DNA of 64,000 bases from Amaranthus tricolor (GCF_026212465.1 NC_080047.1:42752059-42816058), one strand, 5' to 3'; counted from the stretch's first letter, positions 11,185 through 21,910 are shown. Translations and numbers: made by a program. Notes: generated by a model not told the origin, from the letters alone.

Positions 11185-12172
11185 TGAAATGAAGACAAAA
11201 CGCACTCCGCACCCCGCAGAGGTCCTATTGTTCGAGTCACCACATTTCAGCAGTACTAATTACCCATATTAAAAAAATGTTAACTCATTTTAGTTTGGAA
11301 AGTGCCATACGCGTAATTCTGCATAAGAAACCTAGTTAAACAAAATATGACATGCAAGAAAATGGTTCTGAATTTTACTATTTCATATCTTATTACTCGA
11401 TGTAACCATCTTTGGGGATTGAAATTACCATTTCATACTTGAGCATCTTTGTTGATCGTAAAGAAGTGATTAATTAAACATGCTATCCATATAAATTGGA
11501 TTCGTAAGGAAAAGCACACTCTTGAGGCAAGCATTAAAATCAGACAAATGGGTTTAACGTCAAATTTGCAGCAACCTATTCGACATAAGCAAAGCAACAA
11601 AATAAACAAAAAAAAAAACACTAGAATCATCACAAGATTACAAAAATAAACAACTATCAACCATGCACCATAACATAGCACGATTTACATGTCTAAAGTT
11701 AAACTGCATCATTATGCATTTATGCTACACAAACATTTTAAATACGCTAGCAGGAAGTGTTAAGGAAAAATTTAGGACACTCACCCCCTCACTGAAAAAA
11801 AAAGTTAAAACTTTCAAACACATTCACTCCCAAGCTCCAATGGTGAAAAAGTAATCATGTGGTGAGTGAGAATAAAATAGAGGTAAAAAAGAAAATTATT
11901 CAATTACTTTTTACCAAAGATGGAGATAGTGCAAGTATTTTGAAACAACAAAAAAATATTAAGTGCAAGTATTATGTAACGAAGGAAGTACGATGTAGTA
12001 TGATGCACTCTTTCCTAGTGAAGATATTATAATGTAAAGTATCATTGTACTTAGATAAGGTCTTGGTCACGGTTGCGAAATGGCATTCGTGATCGATCCA
12101 AATAGTTTTCTGGTTGTGTTGGTGAAAGTAGAGGTCATGCAGTAATAATGTAACACATGAACTGGGAAACAA

Positions 12173-12228
12173 TTAAAGGAGAGTGAATGGAGGTGCCTAT
12201 TTTGGCGCGGCCTCTGTCCATTCTCTTG
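12173..12228 (+). pseudogene. U1 snRNA 3' hairpin remnant, unit 3
   Basis: Third-unit copy of the stem-loop IV remnant, shifted by one base because of the upstream poly-A loss. Confidence 0.5.
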
Positions 12229-12635
12229 TTATCAATGTGGACAAATACTAGACTTGATCAATACAGAGTCAGAAAGAATATGAAGTAAAACCTGGAGCAA
12301 CACATAAGCAGAAGGTAAAGTAGAAGAAATCTACACATCATCACTAACCAAAGAGAAATAAAATAAAATCTTTATGAACCAATTTGAGAAACTCCTCATT
12401 AATAATCGTCACTAACCTACCGCTCACCCTCCTTTATACGCGCTTGGAACCGGCAATAAGCACGGAGTTTAGGAAGTTCTGTTATTGATGTCATAAAATA
12501 CAGTATAATGGAATGTTTCTAGTACATTTTTGCAGAAGATTTGTTAGACTTGTTTTCTTATGTGTTTGTTCTTGCAAAAGCATTTTATATTGTTGTGAAG
12601 AGCTAGGTAAAACAGCCATACTGGATGAGGATGCG

Positions 12636-12731
12636 TACCCCAGTGAGTAGACATGAGTATGAAAATTTTACCTACGGCGGAGGTACCCCAGTGAGTAGAC
12701 ATGAGTATGAAAATTTAACCTATGGCGGAGG
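12636..12731 (+). repeat. 48-bp direct repeat, two copies, unit 3
   Basis: Same pair of 48-bp repeats as at 3093-3188. Confidence 0.9.
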
Positions 12732-12934
12732 GCGGGTATGAAATTTTATAAGTGGGTATGGAAATGCATATTTGGAAAGTAATATTTATCTTGAGATCTA
12801 AAGTCTTTGGCAATGGATATTTTTGTTGAAATTCCTCAATGGGAAATATCAGGTATCAAGAGTTCAAGACCATTGATATAATGAAATTGTTGGGCAAACA
12901 ATAACAGTCATCAAGTGCAAAGGAAATGGAAATT

Positions 12935-12985
12935 ATCCCATATCAATCAGGAATAAAAGTGCAGGCCTTGGAAGTATTATAAATA
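12935..12985 (+). promoter_or_regulatory. Pol II snRNA promoter of U5 copy C
   Basis: USE-like ATCCCATATCA at 12,935-12,945 and TATAAATA at 12,978-12,985, with the same 32-bp gap as the B copies. Confidence 0.8.
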
Positions 12986-13013
12986 GGTATTTTGATTTTG
13001 AACAAAATCATGC

Positions 13014-13135
13014 AGCCACGCAGTGAGCACATAGCGAACTATTCTTTCGCCTTTTACTAAAGAATACTGTGTGCTCGCTGTATTAAGTGGCATATGTTTA
13101 TTTTTGGAGGGAATTCCAAATAAGGAGTTTCCAAC
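13014..13135 (+). ncRNA. U5: U5 spliceosomal snRNA, variant copy C
   Basis: Full-length U5 with intact loop I, loop-I stem, Sm site and 3' hairpin. It differs from B1/B2 at ACTGTG for ACCGTG, CATATG for CATACG, and CCAAAT for CCGAAT in the terminal loop region. These changes lie outside the conserved loop and Sm site, so function is plausible. It marks where the near-identical array ends and an older unit begins. Confidence 0.88.
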
Positions 13136-13310
13136 AAGACTAGTACAAAATTTTATTTAATTATAAATATATGTGATTAAAAAAATCTTATGAGAATTAA
13201 AGCATATTTGAATGTGTCTATTCCTTATCTATAGAAAGCCCAACATGTTAATGTCTTTTTCAATTAGAACTTAGAAGAGATGATGAAATCAGAAACATAA
13301 ATTAATAATT

Positions 13311-13356
13311 TGTGAGACTCACAATTTCTGGCCTGCTAGGACCTGCATTTGTGCAG
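13311..13356 (+). pseudogene. Short U1 3' remnant downstream of U5 copy C
   Basis: TCACAATTTCTGGCCTGCT, then GGACCTGCATTTGTGCAG, match the 3' part of the U1 remnants at 401-506 and 22,035-22,134. This block lies in about 229 bp (about 13,144-13,372) that the B copies have lost between the end of U5 and TTTGATAGATTATTTC. Confidence 0.55.
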
Positions 13357-13678
13357 TATATACTAATTACAAGTTTGATAGATTATTTCACCTTTAAAAT
13401 ACTATAGCGATATAGTGTTTGGCTTTGTTTTTGCACTATGATTGTGCCTTTCTTCTTCTGATCTATCATAGGGGGCTTATAACATTAAGCAATAACACAA
13501 CAACTAATGACTTGTGTTGTCCGGGTACACTCATTTACGGTAAGGACTAAGGACTATAGTACCAATATAGGATCTTTATTCATTTCTTTCTACGAAATAG
13601 ACATCAATTTGAGAAACTCCTCATTAATATTCGTCACTAACCTACCCCTCACCCTCCTTTATACGCGCTTGGAACAGG

Positions 13679-13683
13679 CAATA
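13679..13683. repeat. Target site duplication of Copia element 1 (left)
   Basis: CAATA precedes the LTR here and follows the other LTR at 21,478-21,482. The uninterrupted site GGCAATAAGCACGG is seen at 2912-2925 and in the other units. Confidence 0.9.
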
Positions 13684-13965
13684 TGTAGGAAAATTTAGAT
13701 GATAAAATAGTGAATGGATTTATTTGGAGAGGAAGATGAGTGAATATGTAGAATGAATATTGTTCTTCATTGCACAAAAAAATTGATTACATCAATGGGT
13801 ATTTATAGTGCAAGTTTACTAAAATATCTTAGATATTTTCATTTTTTTAATTACTTTTCTAGGATCTTCCATTATATTATCTTAGATATTTTTATTTTTT
13901 AATTCTTTAGTTTAGATATTTTTATATTTAATTAAAATCCTAGATTTTTCTAGATTATTTTAACA
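13684..13965 (-). repeat. 3' LTR of Copia element 1
   Basis: Bounded by TG...CA on either strand. On the minus strand it is immediately preceded by the purine-rich TTAGGGGGAG (about 13,966-13,976), the expected polypurine tract for plus-strand priming. Confidence 0.9.
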
Positions 13966-13971
13966 CTCCCC

Positions 13972-14178
13972 CTAATCTGAAAAATCTTGAATTCTAAGTT
14001 GTCTTATGAACTCGATAAATCTATCAGTTGATATGGGTTTTGTGAAAATGTCTGCGAGCTGCTCCCCCGTCTTGCAGAATTGTAGTTCGATCTCTTTCTT
14101 GTCTACCAACTCACGAATGTAGTGATGTCGTATCTCGATGGGTTTTGATCTGCTATGAAACACTGGATTCTTCGTCAT
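13972..14178 (-). pseudogene. Copia RNase H, C-terminal remnant
   Basis: The 68 residues include HHYIRELVDKKEIELQFC and EQLADIFTKPI, the well-known tail of Copia RNase H. The preceding RNase H core (the DWAG and SSxEAEY regions) is missing, and the frame starts just after the RT ends at MYRSLVG. A deletion of a few hundred bases has therefore removed the catalytic part. Confidence 0.85.
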
Positions 14179-14183
14179 TGGTA

Positions 14184-15259
14184 TTAGCCGACCAAGCTTC
14201 GATACATTGCTCTGTCGACTTTTGGTTTGCCATCGTACTTTGATAACTTCTCATTGATTGCCATTAGTGTAGCCAGCGATTTACATTCACCCATGTTGAA
14301 TTTCTTGAGAAGGTCTTTTGCATATTTCTCTTGTGATAGAAATATTCTTCCTGGGCTTTGTTTGATTTGTATGCCAAGGAAGTATTTCATTGTACCAAGG
14401 TCTGTCATCTCATACTCCTTCATCATAGCCTTTTTAAATTCTTCGATCATCGTTGGGTGTGTGCCTGTATAGATTAGATCATCCACGTACAAGCATAAAA
14501 TGAGAAAGTTGTTACCTTGTGTCTTGATGTATAGTGAAGGTTCACTCGGACTCTTAATGAAACCATGATGGAGAAGATACTTGTCGATGTTGCTGTTCCA
14601 CGCTCGGGGTGCTTGTTTGAGTCCGTACAGAGCTTTTTGAAGGCGATATACTTTGTCTTCTTGGCCTTTGATGACGTATCCCTGCGGTTGCTCGACGTAC
14701 ACTTCTTCTTTGAGTTCTTCATTTAGAAATGTTGATTTGACATCGAGTTGAAAGACTGGTAGCTGATGTTGTGCTGCTAATGCCAGGACTGTTCTGATTG
14801 TCTCCATGCGGACAACTGGTGCATATGTTTCGTTGAAGCCGATTCCTGGTTGTTGCGCATATCCCTTTGCTACGAGCCTTGCTTTGTATTTGTTGATGGA
14901 GCCATCATCATTATGTTTCACCTTGTAGACCCACTTGAGTCCGATGACTTCCTTGTCTTGTGGTTTGTCTACAAGTTTCCATGTGTGATTCTTCTCAATC
15001 ATTTTGATTTCTTCGTTGATAGCCTCAATCCATGTTTCTTCTTGTGCTGCTTCTTGAAATGTTTGTGGCTCACTAGAGAAGAGAGCCATCATTGCTTGGT
15101 CACAATGGTAATCTTGTAACCATGATGGCGGTTGCCGATCTCGTGTTGATCTACGGGCTTCTTGATGTTGAGGAGTTGAACGTGATGTTTGGCTTTTTGA
15201 GCTTGGGAATGATCTTGTACTTTCAGGTGTACTTGGACTCGGAGATGATGGGTTTGTTG
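14184..15259 (-). pseudogene. Copia reverse transcriptase region
   Basis: Conserved Copia RT blocks run from WIEAINEEIKMIEKNHTWKL through KYKARLVAKGYAQ, FQLDVKSTFLNEEL, YGLKQAPRAW and the catalytic LYVDDLIYTG to LGIQIKQSPGRIFLSQEKYA. The open frame reads on upstream into the hAT end, so its first residues are not Copia. It ends at MYRSLVG, where RNase H should continue. RT is intact in this stretch but disconnected from integrase by the hAT and from RNase H by a deletion. Confidence 0.92.
15252..15259. repeat. 8-bp target site duplication of the hAT element (left)
   Basis: GTTTGTTG at 15,252-15,259 is repeated at 18,733-18,740. Eight bp is the hallmark of hAT insertion. Confidence 0.95.
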
Positions 15260-18200
15260 CAGTGGCGGACCCAGGAATTTCAAATTGGGGGGTCAAAATC
15301 CGAACGTCACGTCGTTCGGATAATCTGATCGTCGTCCGAATAATTTTTTTTAAAGAAAAATAGAAAACATAATAGAAACAATATTTACAATTTACAATAT
15401 CAAATCCGATGTTAAAAGTTTTACAATCCAAAATATAAAAAAAAAAAAATACAAGCGTTCAAATGAAAATTACAAATTCATCCTTCGAGTTTTCATAATT
15501 TTAAAGCGATCAATAATCTTTTCATCAGAAACTTGTAGAAACACTTCCTTCTCAATGTAAGTAACCAAACAATCATTCACTAGTTGATCACCCATGCTAT
15601 TTCTCAACTTATTTTTGACAAACGTCATTGCGGAAAACACTCTTTCTACACTTGCCGTAGCAACAGGAAGAATCAACATCAACTTGATTAGCAAATGTAT
15701 AAGAGGAAAAGTCTCATGTCTCCTTGTTTTAACAAGCATCATGGAAAGAGAATTAATATCATGCAAATCATGAAATCTTTCATCATTTTGCATAGAATCC
15801 AAGAAGACATCAAGTTGAAGATCAAGAGCCGTTAAATCATAGCATGAAAACTCTTCGGGATATATAAAGCAAGTTTAAGTATCCTCTCTTTATCAAAAGA
15901 TGAAAAGTTACCTCCAGGACTCAGGGAAGCCATGCATGTAAGTAACTCAATGTTCTTTTCATTAAAACGGTTATCAATCTCTTGAAGATGCAAATCAAAT
16001 ACTTCCAAAAAGATTGCAACCCGAAAATGATGTAGATTTGTTGCTTGTTTAGCAAAACGTCTTGATCTTCCTTGAGGTACATATTGAGCATCCATAGATG
16101 GAACATCAATCTAGTGTTTAGTACAAAATAAAATGACTTTGTCTAAGAGACTATCCTATCCTTGATCCCTCATCTTTTGCAACACATTCGTTGTACTTTT
16201 AACAAGGCTAATGGCATTCACAATATCTTGTTCCTTTCTTTGTAAAGCAACACATAAATCATTAGTGTAGCCAAAAATAGTCAACATGAAATGAGTCATA
16301 AAAATAAAATCAAAGGACTCCAAAGATCCTAAAACAACTTGAGCTTTGAGCTTATCATCCGGAGAGCCATTTTCTCCAATCTCCTCAAGCACTTTAACAA
16401 TTGAAGGAAACAAGTTGATGATACTTATTAGACACTTGTAATGAGATCCCCAACATGTATCTCCCGACCTACTCAAACCACGTTCTTGATTCAAACCCGA
16501 TCCACTTTCAATTTCCCCCACTTCCAAAGCTTGAGCCACTACTTGAGCTTGGTTTTTTCGAATAAGGTCTCTTCTCTTACACGAAGCTCCCACCACATTT
16601 AACAAGTTTGCAAGTACGTCAAAAAGCCAAGTACAATTAACATTCTTTTTAGCAACCGCAACTAGAGTTAGTTGAAGTTGATGAGCAAAACAATGAATGT
16701 AATAGGCTCTTGGAGTATCATTCATAATCAAAGTCTTGAGGCCATTGATTTCACCCCTCATGTTACTTGCCCCATCATACCCTTGACCTCTTATCATGGA
16801 AGAACTCAATGAATGTTCCATAAGCAAGGACATAATGGCATTTTTAAGAGACAAAGCGGTAGTATCACCCACATGTAGAATGCCTAAAAAGCGTTCCACT
16901 ACCGATTCATTTTCTCTATTAACAAACCGCAAAACAAGAGCTAGTTGTTCTTTTTGAGACACATCACTTGATTCATCGGCCAAAATAGAAAAGTAACCAT
17001 CACCAACCTCTTCTATTATGCGCCTAGTAGTCTCTTTTGCACAACAAGTGATAATGTCTTTTTGAATTTTGGGATGTTAATTGACAATTTTTGGGTGCAT
17101 TTTGGAAAGCATATTTTCTTATTTTCTCAACCTTCCCCCCCAACCACTTCAAAAGCTCAAGAAAGTTACCTCTACTATATGACTTCTCACTTTCATCATG
17201 TCCCCGGAATGCCAAACCTTAGCCCAAAAGAAATCTCAAACAAGTTAAGGATGCATTCAAACGAATATGATATTCATTCATTTGAACCTCACTCGCATTA
17301 TCAAATACAAATTCAATTGATGTCTTCTTTGCATCTCTAAGATTCACATATTTCTCATAAGCAATATTATGAGCAATATTATGAGCACTTTTAATTCCTC
17401 CAACATGCTTCTCAAGCCTCTCAGGTTTATTCCACGCTCTAAACCCTCCAACAACAAATGCATCACCCCCCTTGTTAATTTCAACATCCCTCTTGAACAA
17501 ATAACAAACAAAACAAAATGCGGCATCCATTTCAACACTATATTCAAGCCAATCCCATTTTTTGAACCAATTCAAACTAAAACGGCGTAACCTACCGGAG
17601 ATATTTGTTTGAGGGAAATCATGTGTTTTTGGTTGGCAAGGTTTTTTAAGAATATATGCTCTCCTAACCGGATTTCTTTCATTAGGGGATAATCCATTAT
17701 GTTTTTCCTCAATCCCGGGTCATGAGGAAGAAGTTCAACATCATACACCCATTCATCATCCAATGGTTCATCACAACTACTTGAACCACCTACTTCCATA
17801 TTAACATCTTCACTTGGAGGGGAACTTAAAGGAGGACTTAGAGGGGAACTTAAGGGGGAAGATTCATTGCCTTCGTTAGATGTTTGTTGGGATTTCATTC
17901 TTTTAAACAATAATTCACGAAGATCGGGTTGTCTTTCCTTTGCTTTTGACTTTTTCGAACAAGGTGAACTTGAATTACTTGACATTTCCTAATTAAATTA
18001 AAAATATGACTCAATTATCAAATTCAATAAGACAACGTCATCAACGTCAAATTTTCCAATGCAAAAATCAGTTTATAAACCCACATCAAAAAGGAGGAAT
18101 TTGAGATGGATTGTTCTTATTTAAGGTGGGTAAATTAATACAAATGAGGGATTCAATTTACGCTAATGATTGTAATGCTCCATCAACAATTCAACATAGG

Positions 18201-18732
18201 AGAAAATCAACTAAAACAATAATGAAAAATGAAAACCCACAAATTTTACAAACCAATGCAAAACCCTAGAAAAAAACAAGAATTACCAGTAATCAACCAT
18301 CAATTGAAAAGAACAAGTAATCAACAAATTAACAATTAAATAAGTAATGGAATTGAAGGTCACGAAGGTCACGATGAGACGAAGGTCACGAAGCTCACCA
18401 TTGACGAACAGAGTCAGACGAAGTGTCGAAGTCGGACAGTGAACAGTCGAAGCGAAGAGGAAGGAGCCGGCGTCGTCAGCAAGGAGAACAGCCGGCATCG
18501 GCGCGTCGGAGTGCAAGGACCAGTCGAACTGTCGAAGTATGGAATTGAAGAGGATTGAGGAAGAGGAAGGCAGGAAGGCCGAAGTTTAGGGTTTGTTTTT
18601 GGGTTTTCCTCTTTCTTCCGCCTCCAGCACGCTTCTTTTCAATTTTTTTTTATTTTTTTTTTAAACCGCATTTAATTTTTTCAGATTGGGGGGTCCACTG
18701 CCCCCCCTTGCCCCTAGCTGGGTCCGCCCCTG
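15260..18732 (-). mobile_element. hAT transposon (TTF-type zinc-finger transposase), nested in Copia
   Basis: Terminal inverted repeats are CAGTGGCGGACCCAG on the left and CAGGGGCGGACCCAG on the right (as reverse complement), 14 of 15 matching. It is flanked by the perfect 8-bp duplication GTTTGTTG. The 3,473-bp element encodes a degraded transposase on the minus strand. The insertion falls in the linker between Copia integrase and reverse transcriptase, so the hAT is younger than the Copia. Confidence 0.95.
15470..17985 (-). pseudogene. hAT transposase, TTF zinc-finger / hAT dimerisation type, broken
   Basis: The protein is read in pieces from 17,985 down. A Ser/Pro-rich N-terminus comes first (17,572-17,985). 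A frame change leads into the TTF-type zinc-finger region with CQPKTHDFPQTN, RRFSLNWFKKWDWLEYS and FCFVCYLFK. The central transposase part has MADESSDVSQKEQLALVLRF and GYDGASNMRG (16,156-16,983). The C-terminal hAT dimerisation domain has LPVATASVERVFSAM (15,470-15,802). In-frame stops occur, for example where LLGQGLAFRG is expected near 17,220, and near 15,830. It belongs to the group often annotated as zinc finger MYM-type protein 1-like. The element is not autonomous as it stands. Confidence 0.9.
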
Positions 18733-18740
18733 GTTTGTTG

Positions 18741-19626
18741 GTTGGCCTGCTCCGTCTTCTTCACTTGGATCTCTTAGGAGAGTATCTCCTTCGCGAGCTT
18801 CAGTTTCTTTTTCTTTCCACGTCCATTCGGCTGCTTCGTCGAAAATTACGTCTCTAGAGATGATTAATTGTTTAGATTCAGGCTTGTAAAGGCGATATCC
18901 TTTTGTTTCGTGACTGTATCCAATGAATATGCATTTTTCTCCCTTCTCATCGAGCTTTTCCCGATTCTCCTTCGGGATGTAGGCATAAGCTACGCATCCG
19001 AACACTTTGAGGTGTTCTACTCTTGGCTTTCTCTTGTGCCAGGATTCATATGGCGTTAAATCCCTAACTGCTTTTGTGGGAGATCTATTGAGGATATATA
19101 CTGCCGTGTGAACAGCTTCGGCCCAGTATCCTTTGGGTAGATGTTTACCCTACATCATGTTGCGGACTATCTCTGCTATAGTGCGGTTTTTCCTTTCCGC
19201 GACACCATTTTGTTGAGGTGTACGCCTTGCTGTAAGTTCTCTTTTAATCCCATGCTTCTTACAGAAGTTGTTGAATTCGTTGCTTGTAAATTCTCCGCCA
19301 CGATCCGTTCTAAGAATCTTAAGAGAATGCCCACTTTGATTTTTTGTGAAGGCTTTGAATTCCATGAAGTGGGAAAAAGCTTCTGATTTTTTCTCCATGA
19401 AATATACCCACATCATGCGGGAGTAGTCATCTACGAACAGAAGAATATATCCTTTTCCGCCAAGAGACGGATTCTTGGTAGGACCCCAGATATCTGCATG
19501 AACAAGCTCTAGAGAAGCCTTGGCCCTCCAAGGTGCGGTAGGAAATGGCAATCTGTGCATCTTGCCATATATACAGCCTTCGCAAATTTTACTTTCATTT
19601 TTTATTGATGGTAGTCCAATTACCAT
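18741..19626 (-). pseudogene. Copia integrase, core and C-terminal parts
   Basis: From 19,626 down: the zinc-binding end CEGCIYGKMHRLPFP, then the DDE core with LVHADIWGP, LRTDRGGEF and TPQQNGVAERKNRTI holding the two Asp and the Glu. A stop (TAG, near 19,152) follows VRNMM where Lys is normal. The frame resumes through LPKGYWAEA and VFGCVAYAYIP to CIFIGYSHETKGYRLYKP, the usual Copia C-terminal part. The sequence then meets the hAT insertion. Confidence 0.9.
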
Positions 19627-20060
19627 TTATTTTTGTTTTAATAGTTTGAGACTCTTAAAATTTAGATGCCCGAATCTCAAATGCCATAAGGTGGATTCAT
19701 CATTTATTGAGTTTAAAGCCAATTTTTCTTCAAATGGCAATTTTAATGGGAATATTTTGTTAGGAGCCATTTCAACAGTTGTTATTATCTGACCCTTATT
19801 TTTATCATAGATTTGACATTTGTTATTCTCAAATTTAACCATATATCCTTTTTTAATTAATTGGCCTACGCTTAATAAATTTTGTGCAAGTCCGGGAACA
19901 TAAAAAACTCATGAATTAATTTTGATGAGCCATTTTTTGTTTTAACGGCGATTGTTCCTTTTTCGGCGACATCTTCTTTTTTACCATCGCCAAGTGTAAT
20001 GTGTGTTTTAACATTTTCGTCAAGAGTGACAAAATAATTTTTATCTCCGGTCATGTGATT
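19627..20060 (-). pseudogene. Copia pre-integrase and protease region
   Basis: The stretch includes LWHLRFGHLNFKSLKLL, the GAG-pre-integrase HxxxH region. Upstream is a protease-like segment ending with GDKNYFVTLDENVKTH and FFMFPDLHK. Several stops or frame changes separate the blocks, for example near 19,870 and 19,910. Confidence 0.75.
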
Positions 20061-20289
20061 TGAACAACCACTATCAATATACCATATGTCACTTACTTTT
20101 TCTTGTGCATTTAATCCAGTGTAAAATATTTGCTCTCCAGAATTATTGTTTTCGGAATAGTTTGCTTTTTCTTTTTGTCGATACCAACAATCTTTTTCGA
20201 GGTGAGAGTGTTTTTTACACCTCTTACATTTGTACCGACAATCATTAATATTGTGGTTAGTTTTCTTACATAATTTACAATAAAGGTCA

Positions 20290-21092
20290 ATTTGATTATT
20301 TAATCAACTCCTTTGATTTTTAAAATTTCCTCTCCCCTTGCTACAATTAGTTGATGTTTGTCCTTTTTCATGATTTTTACAATGACTATTTTTATTTTCA
20401 CCATTAGAAAATTTTAATTTAGCTTGAAAAGCTTGTTCCAGTGGTTCTTCGTTAAATCTTTTTAATCTATCTTCATGTGCAAGTAGTGATCCCATTAATT
20501 CGGGTATACTTAATTAAGAAAAATTTTTCTTGTTAACTTCTTATATTGTTGTGGCAATAATGTTATATTTTTGTGATAGACTCCTTAATATTTTTCGAAT
20601 CACATTTTCATCTTCTATTTTACAACCATTTGATCTTATTTGATAAACTATATTAGTGACTCGGTCAAAAAATGAATGTATTGTTTCATTTTCTGCCATT
20701 AATAGATTATCAAATTCTCTCCATAGTGATTGGAGTTTAAAAAGAATTACCTCTTCGGAACCTCTGTATTTTGTCTCCAGGATCCTCCAAGCCTCCGTAG
20801 CTGTTTTTGCAGGCATGATCGTTGTAAGTATTGCCTCGTCGACTCCACGATATAATAGGGATAGGGCATAGTTATCCCTTATCCTATTTTGTTTATATTG
20901 TTTTATTTTTGTTTCATCCCAAGATGACTCTTTAGTGTCATCTTTGGGTGGTTGCTTGTAACTTTCTTGTACTAATTCCCATAAATCTTGGGAGATAAAT
21001 ATTGACCTCATTTGCATAGTCCATTGTTCATATTTTTCTCCTTTAAATGTGGGAACCCAATTAACTTGGGGTTAATTAGTAGTTGAGGTCAT
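20290..21092 (-). pseudogene. Copia gag (UBN2-like) with damaged start
   Basis: The likely start is the ATG at 21,092-21,090, followed by MTSTTN and an in-frame TAA, then WVPTFKGEKYEQWTMQMRS and the gag helix region LWELVQESYKQPP. Further on is a UBN2-type block with AWRILETKYRGS and LQSLWREFDNL. The part near 20,300-20,500 carries a Lys-rich tail before the CCHC knuckle, which lies around 20,180-20,280 in another frame. Confidence 0.8.
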
Positions 21093-21193
21093 TTTTTATT
21101 TTGTGGTTAGAGGTTTATTTTATTGTGGAGTATGTTAGTTAATGTGTTTAGGTTGTTTGGAGGTCTTGGTTTTAATTAGTTCTTGATATCAAA

Positions 21194-21477
21194 TGTTAGG
21201 AAAATTTAGATGGTAAAATAGTGAATGAATTTATTTGGAGAGGAAGATGAGTGAATATATAGAGTGGATATTGTTCTTCATTGTACAAAAAAATTTATTA
21301 CATCAATGGGTATTTATAGTGCAAGTTTACTAAAATATCTTAGATATTTTCATTTTTTTTAATTACTTTTCTAGGATCTTCCATTATATTATCTTAGATA
21401 TTTTTATTTTTTAATTCTTTAGTTTAGATATTTTTATATTTAATTGAAATCCTAGATTTTTCTAAATTATTTTAACA
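21194..21477 (-). repeat. 5' LTR of Copia element 1
   Basis: Matches the 3' LTR over its whole length. On the minus strand it is followed by TGATATCAAGAAC, which resembles the initiator-methionine tRNA primer site TGGTATCAGAGC with mismatches. Confidence 0.9.
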
Positions 21478-21482
21478 CAATA
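21478..21482. repeat. Target site duplication of Copia element 1 (right)
   Basis: CAATA, pairing with 13,679-13,683. The snRNA spacer resumes with AGCACGGAGTTTAGG. Confidence 0.9.
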
Positions 21483-21685
21483 AGCACGGAGTTTAGGAAG
21501 TTCTGTTATTGATGTCATAAAATACATTATAATGGAACGTTTCTAGTACAATTTTGCAGAAGGTTTGTTAGACTTGTTCCCACTCTATATGCAATGTAAA
21601 TAAACGGCTTTATATGCTGAATGAAATATGTTGAATAGAAATACAAGTTACCTCTTGGAGCTAGCAGTGGTCAAAAGCTGCATTA

Positions 21686-21736
21686 TATCCATATCAATCA
21701 GGAATATAGGTGCAAGCCTTGGTGGTAATATAAATA
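21686..21736 (+). promoter_or_regulatory. snRNA promoter of U5 copy D
   Basis: TATCCATATCA at 21,686-21,696 is the USE with one C lost. TATAAATA is at 21,729-21,736, so the 32-bp gap is kept. The deletion probably weakens the element. Confidence 0.7.
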
Positions 21737-21764
21737 GCCATTTTGATAATTGTCGGAACCACGC

Positions 21765-21910
21765 AGCCACGCAGTGAGCACATTGCAAACTATTCTTTCG
21801 CCTCACTGCAAACTATTCTTTCGCCTTTTACTAAAGAATACTGTGCGCTTGCTGCATAGAGTGGCATACATTTATTTTTGGAGGGAATTCCTAATAAGGA
21901 GTTTCCAACA
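21765..21910 (+). pseudogene. U5: U5 snRNA copy D with a 23-bp internal duplication
   Basis: It has loop I, an AAAGAATA partner strand, the Sm site ATTTTTGG and the 3' hairpin, like the B copies. The 5' strand of the loop-I stem (CAYTGCAAACTATTCTTTCG plus CCT) is present twice in tandem, at 21,781-21,803 and 21,804-21,826. The first copy would bulge from the stem or compete for pairing. I call it a likely pseudogene, although the rest of the fold is intact and it starts at the correct distance from its TATA box. Confidence 0.75.

Larger units (their letters stand above)
1..13008. repeat. Tandem array of a 4,772-bp snRNA-containing unit, about 2.7 copies
   Basis: Position 1 matches 4773 and 9545, so the period is 4,772 bp; in the third copy it becomes 4,771 after a one-base loss in a poly-A tract near 11,605. 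I noticed only three differences: C at 1976 against T in the other copies, the poly-A length, and C at 10860 where the others have A. Each unit has an A part (about 3,361 bp) and a shorter related B part (about 1,411 bp) that begin with the same snRNA promoter. Near-identity ends around 13,008, where copy 3 runs into older, diverged sequence. This fits unequal crossing-over between related A and B starts. The left edge is open, so the true copy number is unknown. Collapse or duplication during assembly cannot be excluded. Confidence 0.95.
13684..21477 (-). mobile_element. Copia LTR retrotransposon, complete ends, inactivated, carrying a nested hAT
   Basis: Read on the minus strand the order is 5' LTR (21,194-21,477), primer-binding-like site, gag, protease, integrase, reverse transcriptase, RNase H remnant, polypurine tract, 3' LTR (13,684-13,965). 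That order is Copia. The two LTRs (284 and 282 bp) differ at about ten bases plus two single-base indels. The element is dead: a gag stop codon, a stop after the integrase core, a deletion between RT and RNase H, and a hAT insertion. It is flanked by CAATA on both sides and interrupts the snRNA array. Confidence 0.93.

Noticed and set aside
11433..11681. 82-codon minus-strand frame present only in unit 3
   Set aside because: It exists only because of the one-base poly-A change and is absent in the sister copies.
15092..15328. Plus-strand frames through Copia RT and hAT
   Set aside because: They are antisense shadows of transposon coding regions.
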